Part shown: positions 23,907 to 34,500 of the stretch, one piece after another
How positions within the stretch are numbered: position 1 is the first letter of the stretch
Layout: each line of letters starts with the position of its first letter
NCBI GenBank assembly: GCA_002118135.1
Contig: BDIU01000111.1
Coordinates: forward strand, 151,959-215,958
Length of the DNA: 64,000 bases
Source of the DNA: Trebouxia sp. TZW2008
Lineage: Eukaryota; Chlorophyta; Trebouxiophyceae; Trebouxiales; Trebouxiaceae
Reading direction: 5' to 3'
The notes under the pieces: model-generated
Databases searched by the model: none
What the model was told of the DNA's origin: nothing
What the model saw: only the letters and a program-made list of their open reading frames with translations
Made by a program: the position numbers and the translations under genes

Positions 23907-26900
23907 CTACTGCAAGGTCTTGCACATGCTCTTGAAGCACATGTGCCGCTTGAAGCTATCTTTGCATTTTGCCAGCTTTCTCCTAAACCCGTTGCTTGAC
24001 TTGCCATCAGAGCTGTTGCGGATGCTAGTCGCTACACTGACTGTGCTGGAGCATAAGTCGTCCCTTGAGAAGCTGAGACTCCTGTTCACTAACCTCAAAG
24101 TGACACTTGCATGAGCAGTTGCTGACAAGCAAGCACCTGGTGCACGATAAGGTGTCCCCGCTGCATGCTCACTTACATCTAGGTGACTGTTGGTCTGCCT
24201 GTTTTCCAGGCTGCTGAGTAATGCTGAGTGATCCTCATCCAACTCAGGGTCAACAGCAGTAGTAAGCATATGCCATTCTTCATCAGGCACATGCAGTGGG
24301 TCAACAGGGCTCAAGAGTGCAGTGGAACTGGAATGTGAGGTCATGACAGAGGCATTTGGCAATCCCTGGCTGCTGCTGATATCAGAGGTAGAGGCAGTTT
24401 GCAGTGAAGTGTCATTTGGCTGTTGGACTGCTATAAGGGCATTGTTTGGCCATGAGTAGCAGTGCTTGCTTGCATGGTGGTCAAAAGTCTTTGTGGAGCA
24501 TGGAGTGTAGCTGAGCATCTTCTTGGCTAGCCGCTCCTGCTTGCAGTAGAAGTCCTGTGTTGCCCTTCTGACTGTGGGATTACCCTGCCGCCACAGCTGT
24601 GGCTGTGGCATTGCCTCCCATGATGTTGGCGTAGCGGGCAGCGACTTGCAAAGGTGAACCACAGGCAACCCTCTTGACTGAGCAGGAGATGATTTTGCTG
24701 CTGCTGAAGCAACTGTTGCTGCGCTGCCAACTGGTGCAATGGGTTCTGGCAACTGGGACTGATTCACTGCCAGTATGAGACTCCTTGCTGGTGTGCCTGT
24801 CTTCATAGTGAGCTGATTCTGGGCAATTGTCGCATCTGCGTGAATCTGAAGCACAGGTCGAGCAGGCCTGGAGTGGGTCGACAGCTTGACAGGTGATCTG
24901 CTGACCACTACAGAGGACATGTGCTCTGCGGACGGCACAATCTCACTGCTGCTGCCTGTGTCCCAGGGGACGAGAACATTGCTTGGTGTCAGGAAAGTTT
25001 CTGTGCCGCTGATGCTTTTGTATGCTTCCCGCCAACTGCTGCTGCTGCCATTGATGCTTGCACTGCTAGCTGAGTGAGTCAAAGCAGACTGCACTGCGAC
25101 TTGACATGGGACGCACAGGTGCTTCGTAGCTGATAGCAGAGGCTTCACATTACCAGCGCAGATGTCCAACAGCGCTGCTATGCCTGCACCAGCATGAGTG
25201 TGTAAATACACATGCAAAGAGTTTGCTGAAAGAATGCTCACAAGGGTGCTGTGCGCCTGTCGCTACAAACCATTTCCTGAAACCCTAAGAGTCTTGTGAT
25301 GCCCTGCTTTGCACAGGGAAGTTTGAGCAGGTGTTCGCTTGGAGGCAAGGTACTTTTGCACCTTGCACAGCTTGAGACACTCACAACACAGGCAAAGTTT
25401 CTATGCCAGCACAAGCCTTGTGGCGTGAATGTACATGCAGCATGACCCAGCGTAGCCTAAAGAGGCAACTTTTCAAGCCTCAAGGTCTAGACTGTTCACT
25501 TTAGAGCGTTTCAACAGTGAGCATGCCAGCCAAAATGCAAATCCTCCACAGATGTCTTTTTTTCTAAAACTTGCTGTGGAAAGACAAGGCTGAAAGCAGG
25601 TGGAATGGACAAGAGCTGGCAGTGATCACTCACCTAAGGCCGTATGGGCAATCAATGCCAATATTGATAGTGCATTGAGTAGGTCCTGGAAGCTGGTGAA
25701 GATTATAGCTCTCTGCATCCAGCCTGTTCTTCCTGCATCAAATGCAGCATGCAAGTCGACCAACAGCATGACAATCAGCGCAATAGTTTCATTTGCCAAG
25801 ACCAGCCTGATGTATTCAGTGACAATGGGCTTACATGAGAGGAACAGGAGCTGCTGTGATGTGCAACGACCCTTTGCTGGCCATGTGATGATGCGTCCTG
25901 GACACAGCTGCAATCTCATGAAAGCTGTAGAAAAAGAAAAGAAAAGAAAAGAGAAAAAAAAAAGTCTACGCCGTCAGGCGTCATAACGGGAGTTCCTGTC
26001 TAAAGAGGCAGCCCGAGATTAAAGCTGTATGCCAGCGCAGACTTAGTGCGACCCCGACAGCATTGCAGCACCAGTTTATACCTGACTTTGCATGTGCCAT
26101 CAGAATGACTTCAATCTGATGAGATAGCAGAAAGTGTAGATAGCAGGGCAGTGTACATGCATGTTTGATGATTATGCTCATCACAGACACACAGATGCTG
26201 AAGAATCTTCTCAGCAGATACAGTCACAACTCTGAACAAAGTGTGTAAAAGTTCTCACCTGGTGGATTGAGCTGATTGGCCCTGGTGACATCCCGAGCAC
26301 CACAAGCCCTTTCAGAAGTGGTGGGCTTTGCCTCAATGCTCATAACAGCGGGATGATGACAACAGCACATGCAGCTTTGTTGCAGTGGGTGCTGTGTACC
26401 AGCTCCATTTGCTCAGGCATGCTGTGTGCAGCACTAGATGAGAAGGGTAGCTTGTGATGGTAGGCAGAGGTAGTCTGGTTTCTTGGCATGTGGGTGGACC
26501 ACAAACAAGGCTCTGCTATTGTCTTGGCTGGGTACGGCAGAATTGGCATGAAGGCGGCAGGCATGGTCTGGGGTTTAGACGTCATCTGAAGACCGAACTG
26601 CTGACTGGCAACAGTCTCTGTGCTAATGATTGCAATGCCTTGCAGTGCCGATGTGATTGGGGACAATGGTCTGTCTGCCAGGTTGCGCACCGCAGGTACT
26701 ATACAGCAGGGTGTCAGCCACTGCTTGTAGTGCAAGTATGCTTCTGTTGCTAGGCTTCTGTTTGCTGACGCTGCTGGCGGGTGCGTTGAAGAAAGAAGTG
26801 TTGATGGCAGCTGATGACTTTTTGCTGTGCAGAGCACAGTGGGGTTGCTGTGACCCCAAGCATCTGGAACTTGGTGCCCACAAAAGTGCATTGCAGAGGT

Positions 26901-27952
26901 CTTCAAGCAACAGTGCCCACAACATGCTGCAGCTGCCACAACTTGAGCATTCTCTGGGAATACAGCTGCCTGCATCTGAGCACTGGCAGGCGAGAGATCA
27001 AACATGTAGCAAGAGTGCTCCAGCATGACAGACGCATGGACGCATGCCAGAGCTGCTTCACCGCTGATGTTGCCGAACTGCGTCCATGATCCACTGCAGC
27101 CAGAAAACAGGGGCTTTCCCTTGTTTCCCAAGCTGTCTGTCTGCTGCAGTGTGTCTACGCTGACATCAGCAAGCTTCAAGTCTGCGATTGTACAGAAGCA
27201 CAAATACGATGCTTGTGGCAACTCAGGCATGCTGCTCTTTGGCGTCAGGCCAAGGCTGTCAGAGTGGTAGTCTGAGTCTAGCAGTTCAGTGAAGCCGTGC
27301 AAGCGCTGCAGGTCCACTTTGGCAGGGTCACAGCATGATGCATATGGGATGGAGATAAGAAGGAGAAGCGCAGCTGCGAGAATGTGCGAGGGCTTCCATG
27401 GAGATTGGCAGTGGGCGGGACTTTTGCTGCTGAATCGAGCAGAAAAGTTCTTGATCCAGTGCTTTATGGTACATGACTTGCTCAGCTTTACTGCTGCGCA
27501 TACCATCTTGACTGCTGCCTGACAGCTGAAAGCGCAGAAAGTAATTGCATGAACAAAATCGATTGTTGCCGCTGTCCTGCTTTTGGTACATGATAAAAGT
27601 TGCAAAGTCAGAGGGGAGCACAATCAAGCCAGTTTCTAAAAGACATCTCACCTGCAAAGATGTATCGACACACGGTCAGCACGCCTCGCATCAAGCTACT
27701 GGACAGGCCCAAGTCGCAGAGAAGAGTGGTCCCTGATGCAAGCAGCACAGCAGTGAGTGTTACTATCCAATCAGGTGCAGCACGTTGGGCTTACGGTCTG
27801 AACTCACCAAAAGCGCAGACTGTAGAAGCTGCCGCGAGGGTGTACAGGCCTTGCAAAAGCATCAGCAAGGTGCTCAACACGGCTGTCTGTGTGATCACTA
27901 TCCACGTGACTGTTGAGAAGGGGTTCGACAACTCCGCTTTGACTCGAGACAT
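23907..27952 (-). CDS. Uncharacterised multipass membrane protein with Ser-rich C-terminus
   Basis: Exons supported by phase: 27952-27808 (ATG start; hydrophobic VITQTAVLSTLLMLLQGLYT), 27732-27652, a segment ending near 26275 at GTGAGA (LKGLVVLGMSPGPISS), 25925-25634 (TM-like LANETIALIVMLLVDL and ALSILALIAHTAL) and 25184-23907 (about 425 codons). Phase across the last junction is correct and rebuilds a continuous hydrophobic segment. The last exon starts with another hydrophobic stretch and then becomes long, Ser/Thr/Pro-rich and disordered, with a basic Lys/Cys-rich end. A single open frame of 427 codons at 27623-26340 holds a signal-like stretch (ILAAALLLLISIPYA) and may be partly coding. 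The family is not recognised; a plant-type membrane protein with a cytosolic regulatory tail is an inference. Confidence 0.5.
25928..25966. repeat. A-rich AAAAG microsatellite
   Basis: GAAAAGAAAAGAAAAGAG followed by a run of A, at the acceptor side of the membrane-protein exon 25925-25634. On the coding (minus) strand it is a pyrimidine tract. Confidence 0.8.
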
Positions 27953-28569
27953 TGCCAGAGTGCAAAGCTGTTGTGCGACGTCTCAGGCTCTCGCGCAGAT
28001 GAAAGTAGGCGCCAGCGAGGTTATGTGTGTCCTAAAATGAGGCAGGACGCAAAGTTCTATTCTGCAGACAATCTTGGAGCCGTTTGAAATGGCTGGGCTG
28101 GGCTCTTCTTCCTTTTTCACGAGCAAGATCGTTCGACACAGCCAATGGGGACAGTTTACTCCCGCAAAATCCGTGTGGGGCCTGACTGTACTCAACATGA
28201 ACCAATCAAGCAGCGCCACAGGGCTGGATTCTGATCTGAGGTGCATGGTTCGAGATGCCTGCGCGACGTTTAAGTTGAGTGCCCGTGCGTCGTAGGTGTA
28301 TCGTAGATGTACACGTCTGAGGTACGAGGGCTGTGTAGACAGGGCTCAAAGCGCATATTGGCATAGCTCGTATTGCACAGCGACTGCGATAAGCAAAGGG
28401 TCAGGGACTGATCAACCGAGTGGCATCGACTTTGACCAGTCACTGCACATTGGTGTTGCGCATAGCCTAACTCCTTCCGGTGCGGTTAGTCATTGGCAGA
28501 ACGCATGAAGCAAATTGCCACGGGCGACTGGTTGGTCGGCCTTGTCGCCCAAGTCGCCTGAAGCACAGC
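27953..28569. promoter_or_regulatory. CpG-rich head-to-head promoter region
   Basis: 617 bp between the ATG of the minus-strand membrane protein and the ATG of the plus-strand SURNod19 gene. CpG is dense throughout (for example 27940-28060 and 28255-28330), in contrast to the CpG-poor gene bodies. No TATA box is evident. Confidence 0.5.
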
Positions 28570-31500
28570 ATGCTCGCCGCCGGTGGTGCTGGCAGAGCCT
28601 TGGCAGCGGCATGTATACTGCTGTTGCTCGGGGACATTCGGCATGCTGCGGCAGCTCCAGGCGACATTGGTTCGGCTACAGTTGGTCCTGCCGAAACCGA
28701 CTTCTGCGAGGAGCCTGTTGTGCTTGAGCCAGGATTGCACTTGGTGCATTGCATATCTCCTACAATTCGTATGACCCCTGGTCAGGTACATTCAGCGCAG
28801 CATTGTCCTGTTGTCAGCAGTGCAGACAATCAACATCACCACACCTTCCTCCCTTGCAATGTGAGCAGACTGTGACACAAGGATTGAACACCTTTTGCGC
28901 AGGTGGTCAACATAAATTTGCTGTACCCTAACCCATTCCCAGCAGATCAGACAGTTGCAATTGTCAACCAGTCAGCGCAGCTCATACACGTGGCAGACAA
29001 GTTGCCAGTCACCCCAAACGAGGTGCACAGCTCATGCATCCTCATGCAGCATGTCATGCAGCATATCTGGTGCCAGCATGTCTTGTTTGCACAACATTCT
29101 TGCCAGTACATCAACAGCAATAAGACACGCACAAGAGCTGAGCAGCAACAGGCTGACTGAGCATACAAGCAGCAGCATGCCTTGTCACGTCTGCCCATGT
29201 GACACTTCTAGGGAGATGCGTGTCATGTGTTGCATTGCCTTTGCAGGTATATACCCATCACTTTGTCACAGTGGACACCCTCATGGTTCCCCCTCCTACT
29301 GGACAAGGCTTGATGACCAGACCAGCCTTCTCAGAACAGCACCGTCTGCTTGTCCCTGCCAACATGCTCCAGTCAGAAATCTCCAGGTGAGCTCACTGGA
29401 TGCAACATCATTGCTCATCAGAGGCTGACCTACTGTCTGATTCAGAGCAGCGAAAACACATTGCTGATTGCAGCATGCTTGCTCAGCCCGCAAGTTGTAT
29501 CACACACTATCATGCTGTGACGTCAAATCCTGTCTGCTCAACCCCCTGGCAAAGGCTGCAAGATAGCAGAATCTGCTGTGACAGCATGCATGCTGATGAG
29601 GCATGGCAGGCCTGTTTAGGAACATGTGTCTAAGCAGCAGGCAAAATCACTGCGGACTTTGGTGGTAAGTACGGTCTGCTTCATAGCGGCAACACTTATG
29701 ATTTGCTGATGTGGTGCAGGACAGTTAACATCCACCTGATCAACACACTTGGTGTTGAAGACGTTGCATCCTGCATAGAGTGCAGATGCCCTGCTGAGCT
29801 GGAGTTGAAGAATGGTGGGGGTGTGCTGTGCTGCACAGACTGCCCCAGCACATCTCCCAGAGGCATTATAGAGTATGCCATGGAGTACTCAACCATCTAC
29901 AGGCAAGCTGCTTTTGTCAGGAACTGCATGCAAGCAACGATTGCAGTCTAAATGTGCATGCAAACAAAGAGTAAAGTCTAGGAACACAGGACTCCTTGTT
30001 TGCAATCACAGAGTATGTCGTGGAGTACTCTTTTTAACTACAGGTAGGCCATCGCGGTGGAAGTGCACAGCATGTAATCAAACAAAGCACTGCATGTATG
30101 GCTTTGCAAGGGAGCACAGCGGGCTTGTATATCACAGTTGTGACAGAGCACAAGCAGGCTCAATATCAGACAACAGGGCGTCGACAGCGATCGTGTCAGC
30201 AGACCAGGGGAGACAGAGGCACTTTGCAGCTTTCTGATGTCCAGCATCAGCAAACCTTCAGCGTCAGCAGCGTGAGCAGACAGCTTCAGAAACGCACAGC
30301 ATTCCGGGTTGGTCACAGTGATACAGCCAGCCGTCCTTTGTAGTACCTTCACAGCTTCTGTCATGTCAGCAAAGGTCCTGAGTGCTGTGACATGTGGAGC
30401 CTTACAGTCTTGTCAGCAGCAACACTTCGCCTGCAGCATCATTATATGGATACTGCTTTGATGATCTGCAGCAGGGCTATGCAAGCAGCAGCGCCAGCAG
30501 CAGCTGCAACAGCAGCAAAATCCAGCAGCAGTAGCAGCTGAAGCAGCAAAACCTGCAGCCAAGGCTGCTGCAGAAATCAGCTGCAGCAGCACAATTCTGC
30601 CAGCAGCAATTGTGCCACAACAGCACACAAGCAGCAGCAAAGTCTCTGACAAGCCACTTCAGCAAAGCTGGTTAGGAAAACAAGAATGATCCTGCCATTC
30701 GTGTCATGAGTGCGAGGCAACCTGAGGAAAAGGGTGCGCTATCCAGCTGTAGCATGCTTGCTGGTCCAAGAGCCGGCATCCGTCAGCTGTGTCAGCATGT
30801 CAGCTTGCCAAGACTTCGACTGTTCTGCAGAATTTGGTAGTTGTCCCATGGCAGCCATGTTTTCATTACAGAATGGGCATGTTATGGCCTTCCTGTAATG
30901 GCACTGCAGTGGGCACAACATGCTGCCATTGAGTGTGCTGTCTTGCACATGTGACATCTGTGCCATGCAATGCAGTGTGTGAATGCACAACTGTGCACAT
31001 CTGCATGCATGTCTGGCGGCATGACAGCCTACGCTATACTGCAACCTGCCATGTGTATGTCACATGCAATCTTGCATGGCACAGCCTGTCGTGCCCCTCC
31101 TTTGTGGCGCTGCATGTGCACTAGAGCTGTTGCTTGAAATTGAGCTGGAAGAACTTCACTCTCGTGACAGACGTACAGGAGGTACTGGCAGCGCAGTCTG
31201 GATGTCCTCTTCGCTCTTTCTGGTTGCAACCCCCCAGTTGCTCTGCACATGTCTCCATGTTCCTCGGTGTCTCCCCAATGAGCACATTGGCAAAACAAGC
31301 ACTTTGGTTGCTTGGTGATGAACTATCGACGTCTACACCCTGAACACATGAGGGCTGCTTCAGGCTGCATTACAGGCCTACATGTGTTGGCATTCTGAAC
31401 CTTGCGCTTCAGCAAGAAGAGGAACAGTCCTGCTGGGCTTTACAGGGCCACTGATCATATTGAGAAGTGTTGAAGAGGGCCCTTTGGCCATTCTCAGGAA

Positions 31501-34500
31501 GTGCCAAATGACCCTGTTGCAGCACTCCTCAGTGCTGTCAGCAGCCTCGTGGCACCCAGCAAAGCTCTGCTCATTCCCAATCTCAACAAGCATCAGGGCA
31601 TCTGACGCTGCTGACAGGAAAGCGATCTCAGACTATTGCACCAGTTGTCAGTGCTGTCAGCAGCTTTCTAATGCGCAGTAGAAGTCTTCCTCATACTGGA
31701 TTTCCTGCCCAGGCGTTGAGTCATCTGACATTTCCAGTGCCTTCTTTGGTGACTGAGGAGCAGAGAAGGGATGCCTCCGGCCATCCAAGGCCTCTCAATT
31801 ACGCCTTCTAGCTGCTTAGCTAACAGCGCAGCGCAGTCCTGAACATCCTAAGTTGCAGACAGTTTCAGATATACTCAATTTGACTCCACACATTTGTTGA
31901 GGCGTATATCGTTCGTAATTTACGTCACAGGACATCAACGCCTTGTAGACTTTTTGTTTCCTTCTCTTCCTTTGCAACAACAGATTGTGGTGTACAGGGT
32001 GTTAGAGGCTGAAGATGAAGTGACGCCGCTACGCTTGGCCAGGATAGATGCTGCGAGAGGCATTGGCGAGCGCATTGAGTATGAGGTGCCCGCAGACCCT
32101 GCAGGTTAATTTCCCACTTTGTTGTTCCTGTTTGCGTTTACTGCACAAGAGGCCAAGTCACATCATGGCTTTGGTTTGTCCTGTCAAATCACCAGGGACT
32201 TTAGTGGTTGGCAGTTTTCCTGCTGCAATAGGTTGCCAAGCTGGACTTGAGGCTGTCTGCAGCGTGCATTCTTGCTGCACCCAGCAGCAGCAACCTCAGA
32301 AACAAAGCATAAGGCATGGCTTGTTGAAACTGACCTGACCATTCTAGTTTGCACACTTAGGATATTGATATGCTGTCGCGTGATGCTGCTTGGCACATGT
32401 GATTTTGACTCATCCTTCTCATTTCAGCTGCACATCCTTTACGCTTTGCACCTGCGCTCAAATCATCTGTATGCATGTGTAAGAACAATCTTGCGCAGAT
32501 ATACACTACACTGTCAGCAGCAGCCAGAGGTCCTTCTGTACATAGCAGGAAACGTAGATGTGCTGCAATACCCACAGTTGTGCACAGCAGCCGTGTTTGG
32601 ACCAGCCCGCGGTCCTTTGTACTTGTGCTGCAGCAGGAAATACCAATTTGCTTTCTTAGGGGTAGACACGATCAACCTGTCTCACTGCAGTACACGCGGT
32701 GAAAATGTGGTGGACTGCATTGTTGAATGGATGTCTGAAAAGAAGTTCAATGTTGATACTATCGTAAGCACTCTTGGAACCTGTGTCCACCTGGTGGCTG
32801 CTGGGTGTGGGACAGTTGAGGCCCCAAGTTCATATCTACAGGATTAGTTACAAATTTGTGACCTTAGTCCTTTCAGCATGTGGAAAAACGAGTTCCAGCT
32901 TTGATGCAGGCGGTGAGAATGTGGTGGACTGGCACGTTATGCTTAGTTGCGCAATTGTTGGGAGATCATCAAGACTTTGTGAGAGCAGGAAAGACCAAGT
33001 GGTTTCTGTGTGGTGCAGGTGGTGAGAATGTGGTGGCCTGGGACTTCACGCTGAATGAGCTGGTGCCTGGAGAGCCACTGACAGAGCCTGTGCAGGCCCT
33101 CAGATGCGACGGCCACCAGCATGCAGGTCAGATATTTTGCTGATACTGACAACAATCATGTTGCTCACCATCATGCCATTACATAGCCTCAAATGATTAC
33201 TGCTAACTCCTGCAATAGTAGCAACATGGACAAGCCCAGCAAGCATGAAGCAGATACCCAAGCGTCATGGAGCACACATATGTTTGAGCTCATGTTCAGA
33301 GCATTTTGAGCACATGCGTCACTTGCTTGGCAGTGCATAGCATGCACCCTGGGCTGCAATGTATGGTCAGCATAGCATGCAGTTGTTTACGGAGCGCATG
33401 CTGAAGGCTCAGTGGTCGTCTGATGTCTACACAACCACAAACACCTGAAGTGATGCTCACAGGTGCTATTTGCTTGGAGCTCTATGACAGGAGTACTGGC
33501 GCCAAAATCTGCGAGTCATGCCCACAGTTTGGGTCATTGCCAAGTAAGCAATGCTTTGCACGCGGGATGTCGTCATGTACTGTGCACATTCCAAATTGCA
33601 CATGTAAGCATGTGCTGCACTAGCAAGTTGCTTCGTTTTGCTGTGAAGCATGGTCTATCTGCATGCATTGTGAGTGTGCTTGACAGCTGCATAAAGAAGT
33701 TGGCATATCTGCACATTGATGCAGTATGGATGCTGGCAAGCATTGCAGCAGAGTGCCTGATTTTCAAATGCAATCCAGTCAACCTAGTTGTACAGCACAA
33801 ATGCACTATCTGACTTTTGTCTCGTACTGTGGTGCTGTCAACTATTGAGTCTGAACGTACTTTCTCTCGCTGTGATGCTGTTAACTGTTGTGTCACTGTA
33901 TGACTGAGATTCCTTCTCCTTGTGTCGCAGCTGCAAAAGGGGACATGGAGTTTGTGATGTCCATGTCAACCAGCAACATCACGCCTCCATACCAAATACA
34001 CCCTGAACAGCAGCTGCGCATCAAAGCCCGCTATGATGCCACTGTCAGGCACACAGGTATGCAGCCGAAAGGCCGTTGCAGCTGCCTTCGCGTCGTTCAA
34101 GTCGACCTTCTGCAGCATCAGGCCTGTCATGTGATGCCTGCAAGCACTTTATGAGTGTGTACAACAGCCATCAGCTTTCTTGAAGATTTTTGCTTTTGAG
34201 TAAGGTCCAACTTCAAGCTTCAAGCTGGCAAGTTTGCATAAACTGCCAGCTGGGTTCACTGTTGGATCCAGCACTGGCATGCTGACTAAGTCAAGATTGT
34301 GCAGCAAAAAGGTCTTAAACCCTGTTAGCGGCATACAGAAGCAGTGACTTGCCTCCAGCCTTTTGTCAGGCTGAGTTGCGGAAAAGCCTGCAGTGCACAG
34401 AACAAGCCTTAGACATTTCTTGTATGCATGTTAACCACTGACTGGCATGGCTGTAGGGGTGATGAGCATCATGTTCCTGTATTACTCTGAGGAGCAGACC

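Noticed and set aside
26340..27623. 427-codon frame as a complete intronless gene
   Set aside because: No ATG at its 5' end, unusual Cys/His-rich composition, and it overlaps introns implied by phased exons on either side; kept only as possibly partly coding.
30470..30650. Separate minus-strand Leu/Cys-rich membrane protein opposite the CAG tract
   Set aside because: CTG-rich antisense of CAG repeats always reads as Leu/Cys/Ala runs; this is a compositional artefact.
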